From Ctena decussata (taxonomy: Eukaryota > Mollusca > Bivalvia > Lucinida > Lucinidae): a stretch of DNA of 64,000 nucleotides. The stretch covers positions 12,325,001 through 12,389,000 of the forward strand of contig OZ022502.1 in the NCBI GenBank assembly GCA_963989385.1. The letters run 5' to 3'. Every line of letters starts with the position of its first letter. The first letter of the stretch is position 1. The position numbers were made by a program, and so were the translations under genes. Positions 12,501-22,206 of this stretch are shown one piece after another. A model generated the notes under the pieces. It ran no database searches. It saw only the letters and a list, made by a program, of their open reading frames with translations, and was not told the origin of the DNA.

Positions 12501-15042
12501 GAATGTTTATCCTCATAATATGTAGGACAAGTTTGAAACTGGGTCATATCGGGTCAAGAACTAGGTCACTAGGTCAAATCATAGAAAAACCTTGTGTACG
12601 CTCTAGAGGACACAGTTTTGATCTAATCTTTATGAAACTTTGTCAGAATGTTTACTTCCATAAACTCTCGGCCAAGTTTGAAAGTAGGTCATGTCGGGTC
12701 AAAAACATGGTCACTAAGCAAATTCATAGATAAAAATTGTGTACGCTCTAGAGGACACAGTTTTGATCCAAAGTTCATGAAACTTTGTCAGAATGTTTAT
12801 CCTCATAATATGTAGGATAAGTTTGAAACTGGGTCATGTCGGGTCAAAAACTTGGTCACTAGGTCAAATCTTAGAGAAACTTGTGTACGCTCTAGAAGGC
12901 ACAGTTTTCATCCAAAGTTCATGAAACTTTGTCTGAATGTTTATCCTCATAATATCTAGAACAAGTTCGAAACTGGGTCACGTAGGGTCAAAAACTAGGT
13001 CACTAGGTCAAATCATAGAAAAACCTTGTGTACGCTCTAGAGGACACAGTTCTGATCCAATCTTTATGAAACATTGTCAGATTCTTTATCTCCATAAACT
13101 CTAGGCCAAGTTTGAAACTGGGTCATGTCGAGTTATACACTAGGTCAAATCTTAGAAAAACCTTGTGTGCGCTCTAGAAGGCACAGTTTTCATCCAAAGT
13201 TCATGAAACTTTGTCAGAATGTTTATCCTCATAATATGTAGGACAAGTTTGAAACTGGGTCATGTCGGGTAAAAAACTAGGTCACTAGGTCAAATCATAG
13301 AAAAAACATTGTGTATGCTCTAGAGGACACAGTTTTGATCCAATCTTTATGAAACATTGTCAGAATGTTTATCTCTATAAGCTCTAGGCCAACTTCGAAA
13401 CTGGGTCTTGTTGGGTCAAAAACTAGGTCACTAGGTCAAATCTTAGAAAAGCCTTGTGTACGCTCTAGAAGGCACAGTTTTCATCCAAAGTTCATGAAAC
13501 TTTGTCAGAATGTTTATCCTCATAATATCTAGGACAAGTTCGAAACTGGGTCACGTCGGGTCAAAAACTAGGTCACTAGGTCAAATCATAGAAAAACCTT
13601 GTGTACGCTCTAGAGGACACAGTTTTGATCTAATCTTTATGAAACTTTGTCAGAATGTTTACTTCCAAAAACTCTCGGCCAAGTTTGAAAGTAGGTCATG
13701 TCGGGTCAAAAACTAGGTCACTAGGTCAAATCATAGAAAAACCTTGTGTACGCTCTAGAGGACACAGTTTTGATCCAAAGTTCATGAAACTTTGTCAGAA
13801 TGTTTATCCTCATAATATGTAGGATAAGTTTGAAACTGGGTCATGTCGGGTCAAAAACTTGGTCACTAGGTCAAATCTTAGAGAAACCTTGTGTACGCTC
13901 TAGAAGGCACAGTTTTCATCCAAAGTTCATGAAACTTTGTCAGAATGTTTATCCTCATAACATCTAGAACAAGTTTGAAACTGGGTCACGTCGGGTCAAA
14001 AACTAGGTCACTAGGTCAAATCATAGAAAAACCTTGTGTACGCTCTAGAGGACACAGTTTTGATCCAATCTTTATGAAACATTGTCAGAATGTTTATCTC
14101 CATAAATTCTAGGCCAAGTTCGAAACTGGGTCATGTCCAGTTATAAACAAGGTCACTAGGTCAAATCTTAGAAAAACCTTGTGTGCGCTCTAGAAGGCAC
14201 AGTTTTGATCCAAAGTTCATGAAACTTTGTCAGAATGTTTATCCTCATAATATGTAGGACAAGTTTGAAACTGGGTCATGTCGGGTCAAAAACTAGGTCA
14301 CTAGGTCAAATCATAGAAAAACCTTGTGTACGCTCTAGAGGACACAGTTTTTATCTAATCTTTATGAAACTTTGTCAGAATGTTTATCTTCATATACTCT
14401 CGGCCAAGTTTGAAAGTAGGTCATGTCGGGTAAAAAAAGTAGGTCACTAGGTCAAATCTTAGAAAAACGTTGTGTAAGCACTAGAAGGCATAGTTTTGAT
14501 CCAATCTTCTTGAAACTATGTCAAAATGTTTATTGTCCGTATATCTAAGCCCCCTATGAAACTGAGTCACGTCGGCTCAAGGTCAAAATTAGAAAAACTT
14601 TGTGTACACCCTAGAGGGCACAGTTTTGATCCAATCTTCATGAAACTCTGTCAGAATGTTTATCTTAATGAAATCTAGGTAAAGTTTGAAACTGGGTCGT
14701 GTCGGGTCAAAAACTTGGTCACTAGGTCAAATATAAGAACGACCTTGTATACGCTCCAGAGGGCACAGTTTTGATCCAATCTCAATGAAACTGTGTCAGA
14801 ATGTTTATTCTTACAATATCCAGGCCAAGTTTGAAACTGGGTCATGCCGGGTCAAAAACTAGGTCAAATGTTAGTATGGTAAAAACTCTTATAAATCTTC
14901 ACCAGAGCCAGTGAACTGATTAATGCTCAGGTGAGCGATTCAGGGCCACCATGGCCCTCTTGTTTTATTTCAGGACTCTCCAAGGTTTGGTGAAAGGATT
15001 TGTAAAGCTCTTTCAGATATCAAAGACATCTTCGAAGTTTGA
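3422..15042 (+). CDS. CPT1: Carnitine O-palmitoyltransferase 1 (CPT1), C-terminal third, six exons
   Basis: CPT1 sits in the mitochondrial outer membrane and transfers long-chain acyl groups from CoA to carnitine, the committed step of fatty-acid entry into mitochondria. Six exons (3422-3506, 4494-4658, 5562-5696, 6420-6608, 8040-8210, 14974-15042) join in phase with GT-AG introns and give about 270 residues. The order of signatures is [64 protein letters not shown] (the carnitine-binding STS motif of the acyltransferase family) and [17 protein letters not shown]. The last motif fits CPT1 better than CPT2, CRAT or CROT. The N-terminal membrane segments and the catalytic-His region are not here and must lie left of the window. 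The stop codon is TGA at 15040-15042. The final intron is about 6.8 kb and is filled with array elements. No frameshift or stop was seen in the exons. Confidence 0.95.
3507..4493 (+). other. CPT1 intron
   Basis: This intron lies between two validated exons. It contains a G-rich run near 4230-4250 and no recognisable repeat family. Confidence 0.85.
4494..4658 (+). CDS. CPT1: CPT1 exon (AFGKG / SPDAF segment)
   Basis: Acceptor TTTCAG and donor GTTAGT enclose 55 codons, phase 0 to phase 0. The exon encodes [22 protein letters not shown] and MALQLAYYR, which match the CPT1 acyltransferase core in order. Confidence 0.95.
5281..5480. mobile_element. MITE family 2, degenerate copy
   Basis: It begins GGTACACTTTCAGGGGAAGC and shares the GCCATT, CCTATTTTGCAAGGGTTTTG and GTCGTCCA blocks with better copies at 8235 and 24591. 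The central hairpin is eroded. It lies inside the CPT1 intron 4659-5561; the rest of that intron shows nothing notable. Confidence 0.6.
5562..5696 (+). CDS. CPT1: CPT1 exon (FREGRTET segment)
   Basis: Acceptor GCTGTAG and donor GTAAGG enclose 45 codons in phase 0. The exon encodes [18 protein letters not shown] and ESCNFVKTM. The RTET residues are part of the conserved carnitine/CoA site of this family. Confidence 0.95.
5697..6419 (+). other. CPT1 intron
   Basis: AT-rich intron between exons ending 5696 and starting 6420. No repeat family or ORF is supportable. Confidence 0.8.
6420..6608 (+). CDS. CPT1: CPT1 exon (GIDRH / STS segment)
   Basis: Acceptor TCTACAG and donor GTAAGT enclose 63 codons in phase 0. 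The exon encodes [28 protein letters not shown] and EPWRLSTSQ. The Ser-Thr-Ser triad is the carnitine-binding motif of carnitine acyltransferases. Confidence 0.95.
7431..7696 (+). mobile_element. tRNA-derived SINE, copy A
   Basis: The 5' part is tRNA-like: A box TAGCTCAGTCGGTAG, anticodon-loop CAT, B box GGTTCAGTACCC, near 7436-7508. It is followed by a tail shared with copy B (23380-23632): TCAAGAAGGGCAGTTGT, GCCCAGGAA, GTGTGGTTAGG, ACATGACCATAGCTGTT. It ends in an AAC-rich tail. It lies in the CPT1 intron 6609-8039. Bivalve V-SINE/RUDI-type elements are a plausible relation, unverified. Confidence 0.8.
8040..8210 (+). CDS. CPT1: CPT1 exon ([17 protein letters not shown] segment)
   Basis: Acceptor CATTTCAG and donor GTATGT enclose 57 codons in phase 0. 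The exon carries the glycine-rich motif [17 protein letters not shown], which is diagnostic for CPT1, then [14 protein letters not shown] palindromic MITE begins 25 bases after the donor. Confidence 0.95.
8235..8449 (+). mobile_element. MITE family 2, copy 1
   Basis: A palindromic element of about 215 bp runs from GGGTACACTTGTAAGGGAAG to GGCAGAAAAACATGGAGG. Its strong central hairpin pairs GAAAAAATTTGCTCC with GGAGCAAATTCTTTCC. It starts 25 bases after the CPT1 donor at 8211. Confidence 0.85.
9005..10757 (+). mobile_element. MITE family 2, copy interrupted by an array element
   Basis: The left half (9005-9089: GGGTACACTTTTAGGGGGAG to AAAGGAAAGAATT) and right half (10583-10757: CCCCATTTTAAAAGGGC, AGGAAGCAAACTTAAAGTC, AATGGCAGAAAAA) together make one family 2 element. 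The array element 9090-10582 sits exactly in its central hairpin. Confidence 0.75.
9090..10582. mobile_element. Array element with TGTCCCCCCACC ends and nine 145-bp units
   Basis: Perfect 12-bp terminal inverted repeats, TGTCCCCCCACC (9090-9101) and GGTGGGGGGACA (10571-10582), enclose nine tandem units. The unit marker TGACCTTGACCTCATTTTC starts at 9271, 9417, 9561, 9707, 9853, 9998, 10144, 10287 and (decayed) 10433, a period of 143-146 bp. Each unit has an inverted pair GTGACCTTGA/TCAAGGTCAC. A GGCGTC-repeat leader follows the left hairpin. It lies in the last CPT1 intron. No coding capacity. Confidence 0.9.
10936..11141. mobile_element. MITE family 3, copy 1, TA target site
   Basis: The ends are CAGTGAACTCTCAATATCTC and, inverted, TAGTCAACTGCCATTATCTC, flanked by TA (10934-10935 and 11142-11143). 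A central perfect hairpin (AAATTTTCTGG..CCAGAAAATTT) is shared with the copy at 23692. The CAGT-like end and TA target suggest a Tc1/mariner-pogo-type MITE. Confidence 0.8.
11166..14962 (+). mobile_element. 3.8-kb array element in the last CPT1 intron, about 25 units of 145 bp
   Basis: It starts with the hairpin AGCTCGCCTGAGCAC-GA-AGTGCTCAGG.. (11166-11199) and a GTCC/GGAC microsatellite (about 11216-11280). About 25 tandem units of 145 bp follow (marker TTGTGTACGCTCTAG at 11431, 11576, 11721, 11866 and so on to about 14750). It ends with GCTCAGGTGAGCGATT and a GGGCC-ACCAT-GGCCC hairpin before TCTTG (14962). Related ends recur at 32304, 34720, 39147, 42701, 45310, 45379 and 46825. It is non-coding and probably non-autonomous, in the style of Helentron-type or tandem-repeat MITEs of bivalves. 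Confidence 0.92.
14974..15042 (+). CDS. CPT1: CPT1 last coding exon and stop
   Basis: After acceptor TTTATTTCAG, 22 codons ([20 protein letters not shown]..) reach a TGA stop at 15040-15042. The sequence continues the previous exon in phase 0 and matches the R-F-G...A-x-x-D-I C-terminus of CPT1. The transposable-element end at 14962 leaves only 11 bases before the exon, so the branch point probably lies inside the element. This exon is too short to appear as an ordinary long ORF. Confidence 0.9.
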   Translation, partial: DSPRFGERICKALSDIKDIFEV

Positions 15043-15830
15043 TGAAAATTCTTCATAGCAGCTGTTAATATCATTCGACCAAGTTCAAGTTTAGGTTAAA
15101 AACTTTTTGGAACACGTTGCCATCACTGATGTATTGTATTATATCAAAGGGTTAATTTTATTTAAGCTTTTACCGAAGCATAAATTTCAGAAACTACCTC
15201 GTGAATGGCATGAAACAGAGCTTTAGATAAGAATGATTCCAGAATTATGGGGCATTGTGAGATAAGTGGGAGGCCAGAGCATACCAGAGCCCCAGATGAA
15301 AGGGGGTATTGAGGACAGTTCAAAGTTATTTTTTCTTATTTTTCAATGAAAACATATGTTGTGACCCCTCATTAGAACCGTCTCGGAGAGACAGTTCTAA
15401 TGAGGGGTCACAACGTAAGTTTTTGTGGAGTTATATGGAAAATTATCCCTACATTATCCCAGTTACCCTTTTTATCTGGAGCACTGGCGTACATTTAAAA
15501 TGAGTAGAAATTGTTTTAGAATTATTCTTACCTGTAGCTCTGTGGACATATTTATATATACATGTTAGTTTGTTGGGTAAACTGTCATATATAAGAGATG
15601 TGCCACAAGAAAAAGTTCTGACTTGATCATTGTCCCTGATCAGCATGTGCATCCACTGGGACTAAATCAGTCTTGGCAGTTCATGCAAATACAAAAACTG
15701 ATCAGACTGCTGATGCACAGACTTAACCGGGTCTTCACTGTCTATATAGTATGGCACTATTTTTTTTACAGTTGGGCTCATATAAGCCTACTCTTTAAGA
15801 ATATGTCTTTCCAAACTCATTAAGATGGAT
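15043..15830 (+). other. CPT1 3' flank / probable 3'UTR
   Basis: Sequence after the CPT1 stop. No convincing poly(A) signal was fixed; an AATAAA occurs near 15993 but inside a MITE. The palindrome at 15358-15414 would fold in the transcript if the UTR reaches it. Confidence 0.4.
15358..15414. repeat. Palindrome family 4, copy 1 (21-bp perfect arms)
   Basis: Arms 15358-15378 and 15394-15414 are perfect inverted repeats reading GTTGTGACCCCTCATTAGAA... Relatives with the same TTGTGA..TCATTAGA core occur at 49452-49500 and 62996-63060. Confidence 0.9.
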
Positions 15831-16048
15831 GGGTACATTTTCAGGGGAAGCAAATCCACCATTTTCTTTTGCCTTCCTTTCCAATGGGATCAATTCTCAA
15901 AGGAAACATTTTGCTCTCCTAGGAACAATTTTTTCCTTTAAAAATAGACTCCATTTTAAAAAGGTTTTTGTTGTCCTGGGAAGCAAACAGTAAGTAATAA
16001 AAGTTGCTTCCCTTTGTAAAAATGGCAGAAAAACATGGAGATGTATCC
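15831..16048 (+). mobile_element. MITE family 2, copy 3
   Basis: It runs from GGGTACATTTTCAGGGGAAG to GGCAGAAAAACATGGAGATG, with the CCTTTCCAATGGGATCAATT and AAGGTTTTTGTTGTCC blocks of the family. Confidence 0.85.
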
Positions 16049-16069
16049 ATGCACATTACGAGGAGTACC

Positions 16070-16170
16070 CTAATGCGCTTACAGATTGGGATACCTAAAA
16101 CTATTAAATTTCCAATTGTCTCAAATGGAAATTTGATGGTTTTAGGTGTCCCAATTGAAGCACATTAGAG
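16070..16170. repeat. Imperfect palindrome (TTGGGATACCTAAAAC)
   Basis: TTGGGATACCTAAAAC pairs with GTTTTAGGTGTCCCAA around an AATTTCCA/TGGAAATT core, with outer TAATGCGCTT / AAGCACATTA arms. It is probably a small MITE. Confidence 0.75.
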
Positions 16171-16350
16171 TAATCTGGTAATGTCTCGAGTATAGTATTA
16201 AACTGTGAACCATTACCCTCAGGACCAATAATTTTCATTACTTTAAACACAGCCTGTATGTGCATTTCAATAAGAATTTTGATGAAAAGTTGGCAAGCCA
16301 GTTGGCTATTGCTTTTGACTGGGATGGTTTGGCTGTAGACAGCCATTATT

Positions 16351-18054
16351 ATACCCCCCGCAAACTTGTTTGAGGGGGGTATACTGTTTTCACGTTGTCC
16401 TTCCGTCCGTCTGTCTGTCCGTCCGTCCGTCCGTCCGTTCGTCCGTCCGCAACATTTGCTCCGATTTGTTTCAAATTTTGTCCATGGATGCAGCATGTGA
16501 AAAGAGTTGATACGTATTTTTCAGTTTTTCCCGGAAGTGTTTTCCTGCTGAGTTATGCCCCTTTATATTTTTCGTAAAAAAAGTTTGTGATCGCAACTCC
16601 TCCTATACCGCTTGACCGATTTTCTTGAAATTAAGTATGTGAACACATATTGGTATGAAGATGTGCATTAAGGTTTTTATTTTGAAATCCAACCCCTATT
16701 TTTTGAGTTATGCCCCTTTCTGATATTTTTGGCCCTAATTTTGGGGGTTTTAGTCGTTTTTGCTTTGATTTTATTCAAATTTGGTTCATTGATGCATCAT
16801 AAGAAAATAGTTGACACATATTTTCCAGTTTTTCCCGGAAGTGTTTTCCTGCTGAGTTATGCCCCTTTATATTTTTCGTAAAAAAAGTTTGTTATCGCAA
16901 CTCCTCCCAGACCGCTTGACCGATTTTCTTGAAATTAAGTATGTAAACACATATTGGTATGAAGATGTGCATTAAGGTTTCCATTTTGAAATCTGACCCC
17001 TATTTCTTGAGTTATGCCCCTTTTTGATATTTTTGGCCCTAATTTTGGGGGTTTTTAGTCGTTTTTGCTTTGATTTTATTCAAATTTGGTTCATTGATGC
17101 ATCATAAGAAAATAGTTGACATGTGTTTTCCAGTTTTTCCTGAAAGTGTTTTCCTGCTGAGTTATGCCCCTTTATATTTTTTCGTAAAATAAGTTTATCG
17201 CAACTCCTCCTAGACCGCTTGACCGATTTTCTTGAAATTAAATATGTGAACACATATTGGTATGAAGATGTGCATTAAGGTTTCCATTTTGAAATCTGAC
17301 CCCTATTTCTTAAGTTATGCCCCTTTTTGATATTTTTGGCCCTTATTTGGGTTTTTTTAGTCATTTTTGCTTTGATTTTATTCAAATTTGGTTCATTGAT
17401 GCATCATAAGAAAATAGTTGACACTTGTTTTCCACTTTTTCCTGAAAGTGTTTTCCTGCTGAGTTATGCCCCTTTATATTTTTCGTAAAAAAGTTTGTTA
17501 TCGCAACTCCTCCTAGACCGCTTGACCGATTTTGTTGAAATTAAATATGTGAACACATGTTGGTATGAAGATGTGCGTTAAAGTTTCCACTTTGAAATCT
17601 GACCCATCTGACCCCTCTTTCTGGAGTAATGCCCCTTTTTTGATATTTTTTATCTAAATTTTTTTGGGGGGGGGGGGGGGGGGGGGGGGGATTTAGTCAT
17701 TTTTGCTTTGATTGTATTCAAATTTGGTTCGAAAAAAGTTGACCCGTGTTTTCCATTTCTTCCCAGAAGTGTTTGCCTGCTGAGTTATTCCCCTTTGTAA
17801 TTTTTGTAATAAAAGTTTGTTATCACTACTCCTTCTAGACTGCTTGACCGATTTTCTTGATTTTTTTCTACAAGGTTTTTCCAGCTTTGCTCACGAGAGC
17901 CAATATTAGATAAAAGTAGACATGTTCAGTTACCTTGATAGGATTATAGGATGAGCTATATTTGTTTGTAGTTGTCATAACATGTATGCTTTGTATAGCT
18001 TTGTAAAACTTAGATGATGAAGGTCCATGCTTAACTGTCAAATGCGGGGGGTAT
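16351..18054. mobile_element. Array element with ATACCCCCCGC ends and about 303-bp units
   Basis: A terminal hairpin (16351-16382) and matching ends ATACCCCCCGC / GCGGGGGGTAT (18044-18054) enclose a CCGT/CTGT microsatellite (about 16398-16450). About 4.5 tandem units of roughly 303 bp follow (marker CGCTTGACCGATTTTCTTG near 16608, 16911, 17213, 17518 and, decayed, about 17850). A G homopolymer near 17665-17690 interrupts the fourth unit. Confidence 0.88.
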
Positions 18055-18680
18055 TTAGTAAGCCATGCTTACTGCCATCTCTAGTTAGGCTTGTGAGATG
18101 CTTCCTTGATAAGATTCTTTGGTCTACAAAACACAAACTAAATTATTCTGTATTACAGGAAATATTAGCTGTCTTACGTACATGAATTTATGTCGTAGAA
18201 CCCTTAATTGAAATGAAAATGCAAAACCAATAATAGTAAATATGCAGCTTTCAATAATTCAATGATTTGGAACCGTGATTCACCATATTTTAAAGGGACT
18301 ACCGGTACAAATATTTAGACAGAAAACTGGATAGACCCACATCAGACTGCATCTGATACAGCAGTCAGGGCCAAGTTGTCAAAAACTAATGATATCTATA
18401 GTCAATGAGATGCTAAATTTTCAAACCTATTATACAAAAAACACTGCCATTTTGTGCGCAAAAAATGTGAGGAGCTTTTGCAGTTTTCCTCAACAAAGTA
18501 TAAGTCATCTTGATTTTATGTACACTAGAAGACAAATTCCTTGACTATGGACTGATTCTGATGTGGTCCCACAACATATGTCATCATCATAAAAATATGA
18601 AAAAAGAAGCTCAGTTCAGCCAAAATAATTCTGATTTTTCAGTGGCTGAATATGTGATTCTTTGAGATTTTTATGTAAAA

Positions 18681-18905
18681 GAGCTGTGACACGTGAAAAC
18701 CAACAAAGTGGTTGTGCGCCCAGCCCAGACTCAGATCAGCCTGGGCATCCACCCAGTCAGATCAGACTCTTGGCTAAGGACTTAAAGGGTAGCTAAGAGT
18801 CTAAGCTACCGTCATGCGGACAGCGAAGACTGGGCAGATGCCCGGGCTAATCTGAGTCTGCGCTGGGCGCACAACCACTTTGTTGGTTTTCTCGTGTCAC
18901 GGCTC
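18681..18905. mobile_element. MITE family 1, copy 2
   Basis: A 225-bp palindrome from GAGCTGTGACACGTG to CTCGTGTCACGGCTC, with the AACCAACAAAGTGGTTGTGC and TGATCTGAG-type inner blocks. AT-rich flanks (AAAA/AAAT). Confidence 0.88.
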
Positions 18906-20200
18906 AAATAATACATTGATATAAGATCAATTTTTACCTTGATATTTTAAAGCTGTTCTTGTTTTAAATGTATAGACGCACAGTTTGTTATATTTACAAC
19001 GTAAATAAAACAGTAAATATTGTGATAACCATTAAAATATTAACGATAATCATTAAAAAATGTAATATGCTGTTTTAATTGTTCCCTAATTTATGACTGC
19101 CATCTGCATGCTAGCGGACGTGTATTGGTCTGAGTGGATATGTGTACAAGAGTATGTCTGTGTATTCATATGAACTTTTGTGGCCTGTTTAGAGTTATGT
19201 CAGAGCTTTTGCAGTTTTCTGACAAGGCACAAAGCAGGGGCAGATGGTTCATTAGAGCATTAGAACAGTGACGAGTATGAATCACAGAAAAGACTTTTCC
19301 TTATTTTGAAAAATGTGTACATCTAATTATAATCATAAAAAAATTATAGAAGATTTGCATGTTGATCTGTAATTTTGATATGTGCACATAATATCAACTT
19401 AGCTCTCAATAAAGGTGTATCTGATGATAGGGGGAGCAAATTCTTGCCTGTAAGAGGATCCCATTTGAGGAATTAGGCAAAAATGTAAATGGCATAGTTG
19501 CTTCCCCTGAAAGTGCATGCATTTTCCTTAAAGTACATTTTTGTTGGTACACAATATTATCTGTGGACTAGTATATATTGGGATTTCTTTGTTCTTTTGT
19601 ACATAATTAGTGTGTAGATTTTTAAAATTTAATTTCAGTTTGTTTGATTTATTACTGCTTGTTTGATTATTTTTAAAACATTGACTCATAATTTAAATTT
19701 GTTTATTGTAATACTCCTTTGTTTTTAGTTTATGTAGGTAATTTTGTAGTATAGTTGATAAGAGAAAAAATGTGGGAAAAAATGGAAAAAAATGAAGTAA
19801 CTAAGAAACATTCAAATAAGAAGAACAAAAATCACTCAAAATATTTGCATTTGCATTGAATAAACTTTCAGCTAGAATAAAGTTCATATTTGACGTATCA
19901 AAAACTTTTGAACTTTAATGTGTGAAAACTGGTCAAACAAATAGATTCTCAAACAATATGCCATATTTCTATATTGTTTTTGTTAACTTTGCTATGTTAG
20001 AGAACTAGGTAGATGCTAGTTATAAAACTGTAAAAGTAGGAAATTTAGCAGCTGGAAATTTTCACATGATCACATGGTACATGTAAGATAGTTAAATTCT
20101 GAATCCATACAATGGATACTGGAAATAAATTATTGATTCACAAAAATAATTTTACTTAAATTTTATAGTCATTTGCTTAAGGTGTAAGGGCACAACTCTA
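18906..20200. other. Intergenic, mostly unique AT-rich sequence
   Basis: It contains a half copy of MITE family 2 near 19420-19520 (reverse: GCAAATTCTTGCCTGTAAGA, GTTGCTTCCCCTGAAAGTGC). Nothing else is recognised. Confidence 0.5.
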
Positions 20201-20490
20201 TTATGATTTTCCACCATTTTATCTAAGGGAGGCAACTTTTGTGACTTCCTGTGTGTTCCCTTTGGATAACAGAACTCTTCCAGGAAGGGGTCTAGTCTTA
20301 AAGGAAAGAATTTTCTCCTATGGGAGCAAATTCTTTCCTGTAAGAATCGACCACTGGCACTTGACCAATACTGTGTATATGTTTCACAGCATTTCTACAA
20401 AAAAAATTCCTTGCTAAAAAGTATATCAAACTTTTTTTTAGCAAGGAAATTTTTTTTTTCTTAAAAATATTGTTGGTCAAGTGCCAGTGG
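20201..20490. mobile_element. MITE family 2 fragment with a second palindrome inserted
   Basis: 20201-20350 carries the family 2 hairpin (GGAAAGAATTTTCTCC / GGGAGCAAATTCTTTCC). Directly after it, 20351-20490 is a separate palindrome with 16-bp outer arms CCACTGGCACTTGACC / GGTCAAGTGCCAGTGG and an inner AATTCCTTGCTA / TAGCAAGGAAATT hairpin. Confidence 0.75.
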
Positions 20491-20682
20491 AATTACCCAC
20501 ATTGGAAAGGGCCTCTGGAGAAATGAATTTGTACCTTTAGTTGACCTGATTCAGAAGGTAGGGGAATATCAAAAATGGCAGTTTCTTCTGAAATTGTACC
20601 TATAGACCTTAAATCATTGCTTAATTTTTTTAACTTTGATAATCTGTTGGAGAGACGGTAATCACTTAGGGGATATCTGTAT

Positions 20683-21045
20683 TCAAAATTGTCATTTGGG
20701 GAGGTAAATCATCGGTTTTATGGTCGGAAATTTTGTTTTACAGCGACGCATCAGCGGAGCCATGAAACGCAATTTGTGACCATAAAACCAACAATTTACC
20801 TTCCCAAATAACAATTTTCAATACATTTATCGCCGTTCTAATGCATATTATCACCTCTCAAAGTGTACTGATGTGCATCCAAAGAAAGCGCTTTCAGCAA
20901 CGTTGAACCAAATGTCAGCCAATGAGAAGTGACGTTATATAATGATGTTGGGTTTGCGACAGGATATCGCTGGATATACTGTTGCAAATTTTTGATGTTA
21001 TCCAATCAGAGGTCGCGTTATATTTGTAAGTGCATTAGAATGAAA
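20683..21045. repeat. Long imperfect palindrome
   Basis: ATTTGGGGAGGTAAATC...GGTTTTATGGTC on the left pairs with GACCATAAAACC...AATTTACCTTCCCAAAT on the right, within 20683-20820. A looser pair, TTCTAATGCA (about 20836) and TGCATTAGAA (about 21031), follows. Probable MITE remnant. Confidence 0.65.
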
Positions 21046-21114
21046 AGTATTGGACTCATAAAGAGATGCCTTAAAGGATGTGTTACTGTATTTCTTTGGC
21101 TTTAAGATGGTGTT

Positions 21115-22198
21115 TGTCCTTCCAAAACAATCTCAAAGATCTAGATCCATCTCATAAGATGGATCTAGATCATTGGGATTTTTTCGGAAGAGAAAAACCC
21201 ATTTTATAGCTGATTTTAACAAGACTGATTTACATATTTGGAAGAATAACAGCCCGTCTTATAACTTAATGGATACGGTAACACTGATATCTCAGATGTA
21301 AAGTCAGATGAGTGCCCTTGCATTCAGATTTATAGATTTCTTAGGCTCCATAGACTGGCAATGAAAACAGTGACAGATATGCAGGCTGATCTTAGTCCAT
21401 GCTACTTGCAGTCACAATAAATCAACTTTTCTCATAGCCTTTTTCAATATTGATCAGTTTAGGATTCTGATCTGTCTATTGTAAATTCAGTGCAGTTGAT
21501 CTGTACCAAATTTTCTATTATAAGACACATGGACCATTATTTACCATAAATATATCTAAACCAGGGCGTAGTCTTCTGCAAGACTCTCCCCTTCAAATTT
21601 GGAAAGGATTTGTGCAGACTGGTTGTCAGGAGATGCATCCAAAGAATTTGTTTGCTTTGAGCTCCTTTGAAATATCATGAGAATTGGACAATTTGGATAG
21701 ACAAGTCCATGTGTCCTTTCAGGGGATTTTAAAAGAAACATAGGAAGTTCCAGCATTTCATATCCAGATTTAACTCTTTTGTGGGAGTAGTTTGAGCATG
21801 ATATTTTTTTTACACATTCTGTGGCTATAAATATGGTAAATACTGTTTATTATTTTGTAGCTGTTATAGTGTTGATTTTAGTAAATTTTTAGATTCAGCC
21901 TGCCTTAAAAAATGTTTGGTTGCTGTGTTCCAAAGAAAAATTTTGATAATGGGAAATTAAAGATTTTCATTTTATTAATCACGAAAATGAGAAAATATAG
22001 TGATCTGTGATAATCGTTTATAGAAAAAATGGACGTTTATGTTATTCTCTTCTGGAACATACTTTGTATGGTCTTATTATTAGATTGTCCCCAGCTAACT
22101 CACGAGATGCTATACCATTTTTTTATGGAAAAGTGATACAATTCCTTTATTCTATTTTTTTGGAAATGGCTGACACCATTTTTGTGGTGAAGTGGATG
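21115..22198. other. Intergenic, one palindrome, otherwise nothing recognised
   Basis: Near 21135-21170 ATCTAGATCCATCT pairs with AGATGGATCTAGAT inside a longer family seen also at 3120-3260. The remaining AT-rich sequence holds no supportable gene. Confidence 0.5.
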
Positions 22199-22206
22199 GT
22201 TAGATA

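Noticed and set aside
11285..14890. CRISPR-like regular repeats
   Set aside because: Units are 145 bp without distinct unique spacers, in a eukaryotic intron; this is a tandem satellite-type array.
15973..16000. AATAAA near 15993 as the CPT1 poly(A) signal
   Set aside because: It lies inside a MITE family 2 copy and is about 950 bases past the stop; nothing else supports it.
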